DNA from: an uncultured Erythrobacter sp. | GTDB lineage: Bacteria; Pseudomonadota; Alphaproteobacteria; Sphingomonadales; Sphingomonadaceae | NCBI GenBank assembly: GCA_947501005.1 | Contig: CANMTU010000001.1 | Location: 582,501-646,500, forward strand | Reading direction: 5' to 3' | Length of the DNA stretch: 64,000 nt | Shown: positions 9,079 through 17,171 of the stretch, piece after piece | Layout: the number at the start of each line of letters is the position of its first letter | Numbering within the stretch: the first letter of the stretch is position 1 | Notes under the pieces: generated by a model | What the model was told of the DNA's origin: nothing | Databases searched by the model: none | What the model saw: only the letters and a program-made list of their open reading frames with translations | Translations under genes and position numbers: made by a program

Positions 9079-10653
9079 TCAGCTGTCGTAGATCGGCAGG
9101 CTGGTGCAGTTCGCGCTGGTATCGCCAAACGTCACCGTGCTGGAATTGCAGGTCCAGCCCGTGATCCATTGCGTGTTGCCGTTCCACGCGGCGCCGATAT
9201 GCGCCGGCCGTTCGAAGAACGAGCCCCACTGGGTCACGTCGTAGACCGGCACCGCATCCTCGTTCGATCCGTTGACGAACAGCATCTGGAGCGTCTGCGT
9301 GAAGTTCGAATTGTTGTTCGAACCGGCATCGAACACCGCCCGGATATCGGCCGCGGTCGCGCCCGAGCTGTCGCGGAACGGCGCGGTGCAGGCGAGCACA
9401 ACGCTGTCGAAGCGCACGGGGCCGGCTTCGTCGGGCCCGGTCGTGCGGGTCAGCTCTTCCTGCCCGTCGACGCGCAGGCAGGGCGTGTCGTTGCGCGAGA
9501 CGATGACCGAGTTGGCGATCGAATAGTCGGCAAAGCCGCGAATGCGCACGACCTGGTCGCCGGCGCCGCTGCTGGCGACGAAGGTGGCGTTGGACAGCAG
9601 CGTGTTCTGGCGCGGCGTCGCATCGTTGAAGGCGTTGTCGGAATCCGCCTCGATCATCGTATCGCCGGTGTTCGGCCGCTGGACCGCGACGACGTACTGG
9701 AAGTTCGCCTTCACACCGGTATCGGTGTCGAGCCCGTCATCCTCCGCGCCCACGATCACGAGATATTTCGCGTTCACGTTGCCGCCGAAGAACTCCATGC
9801 CATCGTCCGAGCTGTTGTAGCTCATGATGTGGTTGAGCGTGGTGCCCGATCCGACGCCGCCGGTGGTCAGCGACTGAAGCTCGCTGTCGCCCGACAGGAC
9901 GAAGCCGGAATAGCGGATCTGGACGTAGCTCATGCTGCCCGAACTGTCGGTCGGGGTCGCGCCGCCGAACAGGGCCGGGTCCGCCACGCCTTCGACTTGG
10001 CGCTGGCAGTTCACCGTCCCGCCGACGGCGTTGGCGGCGATGCAATCCGTTACCGGCGCCCGGCCGGACAGGACGACGCCGCCCCACTGGCCCGAGGACG
10101 AGCCATCGTTGATGCCCTGCACGTTGTCGGTGCTGGTGAAGATGATCGGACGCTGCGCCGTGCCGTTGGCACGGATGGTGTTGCCGCGATTGACGTTGAG
10201 GAAGCTCGCCTGGCGAGCGAACACGATGACGCCGGGCTGGATCGTCAGCTGGACATTGGTGTCCGCCGCGCCGTCCGACGTATCGGCGGCCGGGCCGCCA
10301 TCGGTGCCGACATCGACGCGCCCGTTCATGCGATACAGGACGCCCTTGATATAGGGCAGGGTGGAGCTGGCAGTGAACCGCGCCGGCATGGTGCACACGC
10401 GATACTCGCCGGTCGGGCCGGAAATCGTGCCGCTATCGGTCAGACCCTGCGGGTCCGAGATGGTCGGGCACCCTGCTGCCGCGGTGACCGTGCTGGTCGG
10501 GGTGGGCGTCGGTGTAGGCGTCGGCGCGGGGGCGGGCGGGTTGTTGATGGTGATGTTGCCGCCCGTTCCGGGCGAAACGATCTCGTCGGCGCCGCAGCTG
10601 GCGAGCGCCAGGGCGCTGCAGCCCAGTACCAGTGAACGATGAATAGTGGTCAC
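9079..10653 (-). CDS. secreted lipoprotein, probable beta-helix fold, putative Pho regulon member
   Basis: This 524-residue protein has a lipoprotein signal peptide (GCSALALASC; acylated Cys near residue 20) and a Pro/Thr tether (APTPTPTPTPT). The rest is rich in Gly, Asn and Ser with short beta repeats (VFARQASFLNVNRGNTIRAN, GQWGGVVLSGRAP, DDGMEFFGGNVNAKY), which suggests a parallel beta-helix. I do not recognise an enzyme active site. The start is GTG, preceded by AGGGG. It is the first gene of an operon with a TonB-dependent receptor, behind two Pho-box-like elements. This suggests a surface component of phosphate-starvation scavenging. Catalytic or binding role is unknown. Confidence 0.75.
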   Translation of the reverse strand: MTTIHRSLVLGCSALALASCGADEIVSPGTGGNITINNPPAPAPTPTPTPTPTSTVTAAAGCPTISDPQGLTDSGTISGPTGEYRVCTMPARFTASSTLPYIKGVLYRMNGRVDVGTDGGPAADTSDGAADTNVQLTIQPGVIVFARQASFLNVNRGNTIRANGTAQRPIIFTSTDNVQGINDGSSSGQWGGVVLSGRAPVTDCIAANAVGGTVNCQRQVEGVADPALFGGATPTDSSGSMSYVQIRYSGFVLSGDSELQSLTTGGVGSGTTLNHIMSYNSSDDGMEFFGGNVNAKYLVIVGAEDDGLDTDTGVKANFQYVVAVQRPNTGDTMIEADSDNAFNDATPRQNTLLSNATFVASSGAGDQVVRIRGFADYSIANSVIVSRNDTPCLRVDGQEELTRTTGPDEAGPVRFDSVVLACTAPFRDSSGATAADIRAVFDAGSNNNSNFTQTLQMLFVNGSNEDAVPVYDVTQWGSFFERPAHIGAAWNGNTQWITGWTCNSSTVTFGDTSANCTSLPIYDS

Positions 10654-10716
10654 GCTGTCGGTCCCCTCAAAAAAACCGGTGATTCGCTGCGAAACGGGTG
10701 TCGCAACTCGCGAGCT

Positions 10717-10734
10717 AGGACCGCTGTGTGACAG
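10717..10734 (-). promoter_or_regulatory. Pho-box-like element, proximal
   Basis: On the minus strand this reads CTGTCACACAGCGGTCCT: 7-mer CTGTCAC, four bases, 7-mer CGGTCCT. This is the 7-4-7 direct-repeat layout of a PhoB site (consensus CTGTCAT twice). It lies about 64 bp before the lipoprotein start codon. The second half-site is weak. Confidence 0.5.
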
Positions 10735-10747
10735 TTCTGCTGAGTTC

Positions 10748-10765
10748 GTGACGGCTGTGTGTCAG
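10748..10765 (-). promoter_or_regulatory. Pho-box-like element, distal
   Basis: On the minus strand this reads CTGACACACAGCCGTCAC: 7-mers CTGACAC and CCGTCAC separated by four bases, again the PhoB site geometry. It is offset 31 bp, about three helical turns, from the proximal element, so two PhoB dimers could bind the same face. Confidence 0.55.
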
Positions 10766-10926
10766 TATCCACAGGCCGATGCCGTAACCGGCTGGGGGAG
10801 CACATGATTTTTCAATCGATGCGCCCCACATGACAGGAATATTACAATATGACGGTTTTATTGCATTTCGCGCCATAATCCGCTATCGCCTGTCGCTTGG
10901 AAGCGGCGAGGGTAGAGGAGAGTGGC

Positions 10927-11304
10927 ATGAAAATAAGAACATATGCCGGTATTGTCGCAGCGTTCGTCCTGGCCGGGCCGGCCCTGGCGCATGGCGATGG
11001 CGATTGCGTCGGGTACGAGGAACTGGCCGCGGGCAACGATGTGGCGGCGCTCGCCGCGATCGAGACGTCTTCGTTCGACGCGCAGGATCCCGCCAAGCTG
11101 ATCAACGAAGCAGTCGCGCTCGCGCGGACCGGGCAATACGAAGCGGCGGAGGCCAGGTTCGAAACGGCTGCGCGCAGCAGCGAGCGCGTGCGACTGGAAA
11201 CCGCGACCGGCGAATGGGTGGATTCGCGCTGGCTGGCCCTGCGCGGCCTGGCCATGCTCGACAGCGGGGCGTTCCAGCAGCACGTGGCGCTGCGAACGCG
11301 TTGA
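10927..11304 (+). CDS. periplasmic hypothetical protein, TPR-like
   Basis: This 125-residue protein has a signal peptide (residues 1-21, cut after GPALA). The mature part is short and helical; the segment INEAVALARTGQYEAAEARFETA resembles one TPR-type helix pair. AGGAG lies 5-10 bases before the ATG at 10927. It is followed by a strong terminator-like hairpin, so it is probably monocistronic. It lies upstream of the type IV secretion cluster on the same strand, but nothing in it ties it to that system. Function unknown. Confidence 0.7.
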   Translation: MKIRTYAGIVAAFVLAGPALAHGDGDCVGYEELAAGNDVAALAAIETSSFDAQDPAKLINEAVALARTGQYEAAEARFETAARSSERVRLETATGEWVDSRWLALRGLAMLDSGAFQQHVALRTR

Positions 11305-11313
11305 AATCGCGGA

Positions 11314-11337
11314 CCGGCGTCTCGGCGCCGGCCTTTT
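11314..11337 (+). terminator. rho-independent terminator
   Basis: CCGGCG at 11314-11319 pairs with CGCCGG at 11326-11331 around a 6-base loop and is followed by CCTTTTG. It lies 10 bp after the preceding stop and separates that gene from the type IV secretion cluster. Confidence 0.65.
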
Positions 11338-11449
11338 GCGAGCATACGTGCCGTAACTGCGGTCGCCCGCAGGATCGAATGTTCGGTTAACCTTCCTGTC
11401 ACCAGCCCGTCATGTAGAATGCCCATCGGGATCGAATGGAGGGCTATTC

Positions 11450-12097
11450 ATGATTCGCGTTCGCGGCACGGCCTGGGCGGTCGCCAGTTTCATATGCCTG
11501 TCTCACGCGCCGGCGCAGGCCGACGTGATGGAGATCGGGGACGACGGTGCGCACTGGATCGCCGGCGGCGAAGCCTTGATAACGGAGGATGCGACCGACG
11601 TCGCTCCTGCCGCACTCGAACCCGTCTCGCTCGAAGAAGTCCCGGCGGACGTCTGGGTTCCCGATCATGCCGTCGCCGATCCGCGCAGCCATGCCCTGAC
11701 CGTGCCGCAACTGTACCGTGCGAAGGTCGCCGAATTGGCGGCGCGGTTCGATCTCAGTCCCACGCTGATCGAGGCGATGGTCTGGCAGGAAAGCCGGTGG
11801 CGCGCCGATGCCGTTTCGCCGGTCGGCGCGCGCGGCCTTGCCCAGTTGATGCCCGCCACCGCGCGCGAACTGGGCGTCGATCCGCGCGATCCCTTCGCCA
11901 ATCTGGAAGGCGGCGCGCGGTATCTGCGCGCCCAGCTCGACCGGTTCGATGGCGACCTGGAAAAAGCGCTGGCGGCATACAATGCCGGGCCGGGCCGGGT
12001 CTTGCGCGCCGGCGGCGTTCCCCGCATTCGCGAAACGCGGCTCTACGTCGCCTCGATCCTGGGTCGGCTGTCCGACCATTCGCGAACCCCCGATTGA
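11450..12097 (+). CDS. virB1: lytic transglycosylase, VirB1-like
   Basis: This 215-residue exported protein has a signal peptide (residues 1-24) and a C-terminal soluble lytic transglycosylase (SLT) domain. The catalytic glutamate is E114 in MVWQESRW. Family motifs follow: SPVGARGLAQLMPATARELG, then NLEGGARYLRAQL and AAYNAGPGRV. Such enzymes cleave peptidoglycan glycans; in type IV secretion loci VirB1 opens the wall for assembly. It is the first gene of the vir-like cluster, with virB2 beginning 19 bp later. The overall domain is like housekeeping SLT enzymes too, so the VirB1 assignment rests on context. Confidence 0.85.
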   Translation: MIRVRGTAWAVASFICLSHAPAQADVMEIGDDGAHWIAGGEALITEDATDVAPAALEPVSLEEVPADVWVPDHAVADPRSHALTVPQLYRAKVAELAARFDLSPTLIEAMVWQESRWRADAVSPVGARGLAQLMPATARELGVDPRDPFANLEGGARYLRAQLDRFDGDLEKALAAYNAGPGRVLRAGGVPRIRETRLYVASILGRLSDHSRTPD

Positions 12098-12116
12098 TTG
12101 AAACGGAGTGCCATTT

Positions 12117-12419
12117 GTGAAGTCGAAGTTCTCGTCGCTGGCCGCCCTGGCTGTTCTTTTCGCGCCGGGTACCGCATTTGCGCAGGCGCAGCAGGATCCG
12201 GCCGGATCCGGGCCGATCGTGGCCGCGCTCGGCTGGTTGCAGGGCACGTTGCTCGGCAATGTGGCGACGGCGGTTGCCGTGATGGCGGTGGCGGCGGTCG
12301 GCTTCATGATGCTGACGGGGCGCCTGAACTGGCGCTTCGGGGCGACCGTAATCATCGGCGTGTTCATCCTGTTCGGCGCGGCGTCGATCGTGGCGGGCAT
12401 CCAGGGCGTGGCCGCCTGA
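12117..12419 (+). CDS. virB2: VirB2/TrbC-type pilin
   Basis: This is a 100-residue pilin-like protein. It has a signal peptide (residues 1-22, cut near TAFAQA), a glycine-rich segment, and two membrane helices (TAVAVMAVAAVGFMML and ATVIIGVFILFGAASIV) flanking the short basic loop TGRLNWRFG typical of VirB2. I prefer the GTG at 12117 because ACGGAG lies 8 bases upstream; a GTG at 12108 is also in frame. VirB3 starts one base after its stop. In T4SS the protein forms the extracellular pilus or stays as an inner-membrane pool. Confidence 0.85.
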   Translation: MKSKFSSLAALAVLFAPGTAFAQAQQDPAGSGPIVAALGWLQGTLLGNVATAVAVMAVAAVGFMMLTGRLNWRFGATVIIGVFILFGAASIVAGIQGVAA

Positions 12420-12420
12420 G

Positions 12421-12705
12421 ATGAGCGCGCTCGTCCGTCATCCCGTACACCGCGCGCTGACCCGCCCGCAGATGTTCGCGGGCGTGACGTTCAACTATTT
12501 CATCATCAACGGCGTCGTCACGACCGAGGCGTTCCTCATCACCGGCAGCTGGCTCGCCTTGCTGGCCGCCGTGGTGATGCACGGCGTCGGTTACTTCGCC
12601 TGTCTGCGCGAACCGCGCATCTTCGACCTGTGGATGACCAAGGTTTCGAAATGCCCGCGCGTGAAGAACTACAAGCGGTGGGGCTGCAACAGCTACGCCG
12701 CCTGA
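12421..12705 (+). CDS. virB3: VirB3 inner-membrane T4SS protein
   Basis: This 94-residue protein matches VirB3: an N-terminal VRHPVHRALTRPQMFAGV, followed by a hydrophobic hairpin (VTTEAFLITGSWLALLAAVVMHG), then the conserved LREPRIFDLW motif. It is not fused to VirB4, which begins 26 bp downstream. Its position between virB2 and virB4 is standard. VirB3 associates with VirB4 in the inner-membrane complex. Confidence 0.87.
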   Translation: MSALVRHPVHRALTRPQMFAGVTFNYFIINGVVTTEAFLITGSWLALLAAVVMHGVGYFACLREPRIFDLWMTKVSKCPRVKNYKRWGCNSYAA

Positions 12706-12730
12706 GCCGACCACCTGGAGGGTCGAACAT

Positions 12731-15172
12731 ATGAGCAAATGGATCGGAGCGGCGTCGTGGAGCGCCAAGGAAGCGCGGGTCGGGGACCGGCTGCCCTATG
12801 CGCGGCTGGTCGACGAACACACCGTGCTGCTGCGCGACGGCGCGGTGATGACCGCGATCCAGGTTCCCGGCCTGCTGTTCGAGACCGAGGACAGCGAAGC
12901 GCTCAATGCTCATGCGGCCACCCGCGAGGTCATGCTGCGCTCGACCCTGGATGCGCGCTTCGTGCTGTACCATCACGTGATCCGCCGCCGGGTCTCGGTC
13001 GAGCTCGACGCGCAGTTTCCCGAACCGATCAGCCGTCATATCGACGCGCGCTGGAAGGAACGGCTGGGTTCGGGTCAGCTGTTCATCAACGACCAGTTTA
13101 TCACCCTGATCCGCCGTCCGGCGCGCGGCAAGGCGGGTCTGGTCGAGCGGGTCGGCAAGACGGTCAAGCGCCGCAAGAAGGGCGAACGGCTGGAGGCGGA
13201 TCCCAAGGATCTGCGCAGCCTGCGCGCCGCCGCCACCGGGCTAGTCGCCTCGTTGCAGGCATACGGCGCCTCGCTGCTGGGCGAATATGTCGGGCCGCAG
13301 GGCAACACCAATTCCGAGATGCTGGAACTGCTGTCGGCGCTCTACAACGGCGAGATGCGCCCGGTGCGCAAGCCGACCGAGGATGTCGATCTCGGCCAGA
13401 TGCTCCCCTATCGCCGCGTCTCCTTCGGGCTCGATGCGCTGGAGCAGCGCGGGTCCGGCTCGCCCGACTTCGCGACGATCCTCGGCCTCAAGGACTATCC
13501 CGAGGCGACGACGCCCGGTCTGCTCGACGGGCTGCTGCGACTGCCTTACGAAATGGTCGTCTCCGAAAGCTACGCGCCGACCGAGCGGCAGACCGCGCGC
13601 GAGCGGATGGACCTCGCGATCCGCCGCCTCAAATCCGCCGACGAGGAAGCTGCGGCAGAACGCGCAGATATGCTGTCGGCGCGTGATGCGCTGGGCAATG
13701 GCGCGGTCGGCTTCGGCGATCATCACCTGACCGTGATGGTGAAAGAACGCGATCTCGCCCGGCTCGACGATGCGACCGCCGCCTGCGCCGCCGCCATCGC
13801 CGATACCGGCGCGATCGCGGTGCGCGAGGATACCAATCTCGAACCGGCCTTCTGGGGCCAGTTCCCCGGGAATGAGAGCTATCTCGTGCGGCGCGCCCTG
13901 ATCTCCAGTGCGAACATGGCGAGCTTCGGCAGCCTGCACGGCTTTGCGCTGGGGCAGGCGCAGGGCAATCACTGGGGCGAGGCGGTGACGCTGCTGGAAA
14001 CGACCAGCGCGACGCCGTTCTTTTTTAATTTCCACCACGGCGATCTCGGCAATTTCTCGGTCATCGGGCCGTCGGGTTCGGGCAAGACCGTGGTGATGAA
14101 CTTCCTTGCCGCGCAGGCGCAGAAGTTCAGCCCCCGCACCATCCTGTTCGACAAGGATCGCGGGGCGGAGCTGTTCGTGCGCGGGATCGGCGGGCGCTAT
14201 GACAGCATCCGCGCGGGCGAGCCGACCGGGTTCAACCCGCTCTCGCTGCCCGAGACGCCGGGCAACAAGGCCTTCCTGCGCGACTGGCTGTCGGTCCTGT
14301 TGAAGGCCGAAGGGCCGGAAGAGGACCAGACGATCGCAGCGGCGGTCGATGCGGCCTATGCCAACGATGCGTCCTTGCGCCGGTTGCGCCATTTCCGGGA
14401 ACTGCTTTCGGGCACCCGCCGGCCGCAACCGGGCGATCTGGCGGATCGCCTGTCCGCCTGGATCGCGGAGGGCGAGAATGCCTGGCTGTTCGACAATGCG
14501 AAGGACGAGCTCGACCTGTCGGCCCGCGTTCTCGGCTTCGACATGACCGCGCTGCTCGAAAACCCCAAGCTGCGCACGCCGACCATGATGTATCTCTTCC
14601 ATCGGATCGAGGAACGGCTGGACGGCAAGCCGACCATGATCCTGATTGACGAGGGCTGGAAAGCGCTCGACGACGAAGTGTTCGCCGCCCGCATCCGCGA
14701 CTGGCTGAAAACGCTGCGTAAACGCAACGCGCTGGTCGGCTTCGCCACACAGAGCGCGCGCGACGCACTGGAAAGCCGCATTTCCACCGCGCTGGTCGAA
14801 CAGACCGCCACCATGGTGTTCATGCCCAACAGCCGCGCCCGGCCGGAAGATTACTGCGACGGCTTCGGCCTGACCGAACACGAACTCGCGCTGATCCGCA
14901 CGCTGCCGGCACACAGCCGGTGCTTCCTGGTGCGCCAGCCCGATGCGAGCGTGGTCGTCCGCCTCGACCTGTCGGGCGCGCCCGAGGTGCTGACCTTGCT
15001 GTCGGGCCGCGAGAGCACGGTCCGCCGGCTCGACGTGCTGCGCGAGGCGTTGGGCGATGCGCCGGGCGACTGGTTCCCCACGCTGACCGGCCATGCCTGG
15101 CCCGGCGGCGCGAACGATCCGTCGAGCGATGGCGCGAACGATACCTACGAACTCGGGATGGCCGCGGAATGA
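12731..15172 (+). CDS. virB4: VirB4 type IV secretion ATPase
   Basis: This 813-residue ATPase has the VirB4/CagE N-terminal domain and a C-terminal P-loop domain. Walker A is GPSGSGKT near residue 446, Walker B is MILIDEGWKAL near residue 635, and a FATQSARDAL motif follows. VirB4 powers pilus assembly and substrate transfer at the inner membrane. It has full length for the family. Its stop overlaps the start of virB6 by ATGA, implying translational coupling. Confidence 0.93.
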   Translation: MSKWIGAASWSAKEARVGDRLPYARLVDEHTVLLRDGAVMTAIQVPGLLFETEDSEALNAHAATREVMLRSTLDARFVLYHHVIRRRVSVELDAQFPEPISRHIDARWKERLGSGQLFINDQFITLIRRPARGKAGLVERVGKTVKRRKKGERLEADPKDLRSLRAAATGLVASLQAYGASLLGEYVGPQGNTNSEMLELLSALYNGEMRPVRKPTEDVDLGQMLPYRRVSFGLDALEQRGSGSPDFATILGLKDYPEATTPGLLDGLLRLPYEMVVSESYAPTERQTARERMDLAIRRLKSADEEAAAERADMLSARDALGNGAVGFGDHHLTVMVKERDLARLDDATAACAAAIADTGAIAVREDTNLEPAFWGQFPGNESYLVRRALISSANMASFGSLHGFALGQAQGNHWGEAVTLLETTSATPFFFNFHHGDLGNFSVIGPSGSGKTVVMNFLAAQAQKFSPRTILFDKDRGAELFVRGIGGRYDSIRAGEPTGFNPLSLPETPGNKAFLRDWLSVLLKAEGPEEDQTIAAAVDAAYANDASLRRLRHFRELLSGTRRPQPGDLADRLSAWIAEGENAWLFDNAKDELDLSARVLGFDMTALLENPKLRTPTMMYLFHRIEERLDGKPTMILIDEGWKALDDEVFAARIRDWLKTLRKRNALVGFATQSARDALESRISTALVEQTATMVFMPNSRARPEDYCDGFGLTEHELALIRTLPAHSRCFLVRQPDASVVVRLDLSGAPEVLTLLSGRESTVRRLDVLREALGDAPGDWFPTLTGHAWPGGANDPSSDGANDTYELGMAAE

Positions 15173-16368
15173 CCAGCGCAACCTGTCAGCAGGCCGCCGA
15201 ACAGGTCGGCAACGGCGTCGCCGCCGCCCTGCGCGGGGTGGACTGCATCTCGGGCGAAGCGTCCGCCGCCGCCTTCGGTCGCCTGTTCGCGCCGGGCGGT
15301 TCGCTCGGCACGGTGCTGACGCTCGTCCTTACGCTGTATATCGCGATCTTCGGCTTCCTGCTGCTGACGGGGCGCACCAATATCGGTGTGCGCGCGCTGG
15401 TTCCGCGGATGATGACGCTGGGCCTCGTGCTGACCTTCGCCACCAGCTGGGTCGCCTATCAGAGCGTGGTGTGGAACCTGGCGGTCGGCACGCCCGACTA
15501 TCTTGCCGGCATCCTTACCGGTACGCGCGGTTCCGCGACCGACGTGTTCGCGCAGAAGATCGATGTCGTCTTCATGGCGATCCAGGATGCGAGCGGGGGC
15601 GGCACCGAGGATTTCTCCGCCTTCTCGCCGCAGGGCATGATGTGGCTCGGCGCGATGCTGTTCATGCTCGGCACGATCGGCCTGCTGGTGACGACCAAGA
15701 TCGCGCTCGGCGTGCTGATCGCGCTGGGGCCGATCTTCGTGGTGCTGGCGCTGTTCAACGGCACGCGCGGCCTGTTCGGCGGATGGGTCAAGGGCATGGT
15801 GATGTGCGCGCTCGCGCCGCTCTTCGCGGTGCTGGGGGGCAGCATCATGCTCGAACTCGCCGTGCCGATCCTATCTGCGCTGACCGCGCAGGCTGGCGTG
15901 GTGCCGGCGCAGGCGGGCATGGCGTTCTTCATGATCGGCGCGGTCCATGTCGCGCTGATGGTCCTGGTGCTGAAGGTCGCCGGTTCGATGGTGGCGGGCT
16001 GGACCGTGTTCGGCATGGCCCCGTCGAAGGAGGAGAAGGCTGCCGCCGTGATCGCCGCTGCCGCCAGCCAGGCGCCGGCCCCTGCGCCCAGCCCCCGACT
16101 GGTGCAGGCCCAGGCCGCCACCCAGGCCAGCGCCAGCGCCCGCCGGATCGACGTATCCGCCATGCCGGTCGCCATGGCCGCGAACGATGGCGGGGCAGGG
16201 GGATCGGGCGGCTCCGGTTCGCGCACGACCAAGGTGTTCGCCACCGCTTCAGGCGGGGGACAGGTGTCGCCGCTAAACGCCGCACCCAGCCGGACGCAGG
16301 GCATCGGCAGCCGTTTCAAGGCCGCGCCGCCGCGTTCGCTCAACAGATCGACGGAGAAACCGGCATGA
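15169..16368 (+). CDS. virB6: VirB6/TrbL polytopic membrane protein
   Basis: This 399-residue protein has an N-terminal periplasmic stretch and five or more membrane helices (including VLTLVLTLYIAIFGFLLL, MTLGLVLTFATSW and the LGVLIALGPIFVVLALF block). It ends in a cytoplasmic Ala/Pro/Ser/Gly-rich tail from about residue 285. The GPIFVVLALFNGTRGLFGGWV segment is characteristic of the VirB6/TrbL family. ATGA overlaps join it to virB4 before and virB9 after, so the three are translationally linked. VirB6 forms part of the inner-membrane channel. The low-complexity tail has no counterpart in short VirB6 proteins. Confidence 0.88.
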   Translation: MTSATCQQAAEQVGNGVAAALRGVDCISGEASAAAFGRLFAPGGSLGTVLTLVLTLYIAIFGFLLLTGRTNIGVRALVPRMMTLGLVLTFATSWVAYQSVVWNLAVGTPDYLAGILTGTRGSATDVFAQKIDVVFMAIQDASGGGTEDFSAFSPQGMMWLGAMLFMLGTIGLLVTTKIALGVLIALGPIFVVLALFNGTRGLFGGWVKGMVMCALAPLFAVLGGSIMLELAVPILSALTAQAGVVPAQAGMAFFMIGAVHVALMVLVLKVAGSMVAGWTVFGMAPSKEEKAAAVIAAAASQAPAPAPSPRLVQAQAATQASASARRIDVSAMPVAMAANDGGAGGSGGSGSRTTKVFATASGGGQVSPLNAAPSRTQGIGSRFKAAPPRSLNRSTEKPA

Positions 16369-17171
16369 CCCGTGCCCCAGCTATTCTTGGCGCATTCGCG
16401 CTCGCCTGCTGCGTGGCGACGCCCGCGCTGGCCGACAATCGCCTGTCGCAGGTGATGTATGACGAAGCGAAGGTCTTCCGCCTCGAAGGCAAGATCAACG
16501 TCCAGGCCAGCATTGTTTTCGGCGAGGACGAGGTGATCGAGAACGTCGCCATCGGCAATTCGCAGACCTGGCAGGTGACGCCGAACAAGCGCGCGAACAT
16601 CCTGTTCGTGAAGCCCCTCGAAGCGCGCGCCTCGACCAATCTGACGGTCGTCACCAGCAAGCGCACCTATCTGTTCGATCTCGTGGCCAGCCCGTCTGCC
16701 AAGCCGCTTTACGTCATGCGGTTCGAATATCCGCCCGAGCCGGCCGCTCCGCCGGCTGCGCAACTGGCCGGCGCGCCCGGCGCAGGGGCGGCGGCAACAG
16801 GTGACACGCAGATCCAGTCCATCGATCCGAACGACCGCGTCGATCCCAGCGATCTCAATTTCGCCTGGTCGGGCGCGGGCGACAGGGCCCTGCTTCCGCA
16901 GCAGACCTTCGACGATGGCAATGCGACCTTCCTGACCTGGCCCGAAGGCAGCGCGGTACCCGCGATCCTCGTCACCAATGAAGAGGGCGTCGAAGGCCCG
17001 GTCAACTTCACCGTGCGCGACGATGTGATCGTGATCGACGGCGTGCCGCAGGCGATCGTCCTGCGTTCGGGCGAGAATACCGCCACGCTGACCAATACCG
17101 GACCCGCCCCCGTTTCCCGCTCCACGCAAAGCGGCGGCACCGCCGCCCTCGCTTCGAGAAAGGCCGACTGA
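16365..17171 (+). CDS. virB9: VirB9 outer-membrane core complex protein
   Basis: This 268-residue protein has a signal peptide (residues 1-23, cut after PALA). Its N-terminal domain contains VFRLEGKINVQASIVFGEDEVI and the SQTWQVTPNKRANILFVKP motif. A proline/alanine linker follows (residues 125-145), then the C-terminal beta domain (LLPQQTFDDGNATFLTWPEG) that binds VirB7 and VirB10. No small lipoprotein VirB7 gene lies next to it. The gene overlaps virB6 by ATGA, and its last base is the first base of virB10. Confidence 0.9.
   Translation: MTRAPAILGAFALACCVATPALADNRLSQVMYDEAKVFRLEGKINVQASIVFGEDEVIENVAIGNSQTWQVTPNKRANILFVKPLEARASTNLTVVTSKRTYLFDLVASPSAKPLYVMRFEYPPEPAAPPAAQLAGAPGAGAAATGDTQIQSIDPNDRVDPSDLNFAWSGAGDRALLPQQTFDDGNATFLTWPEGSAVPAILVTNEEGVEGPVNFTVRDDVIVIDGVPQAIVLRSGENTATLTNTGPAPVSRSTQSGGTAALASRKAD

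Noticed and set aside
6720-9164. Long open frame antisense to the TonB receptor
   Set aside because: The receptor is certain on the minus strand; the frame is a mirror artefact.
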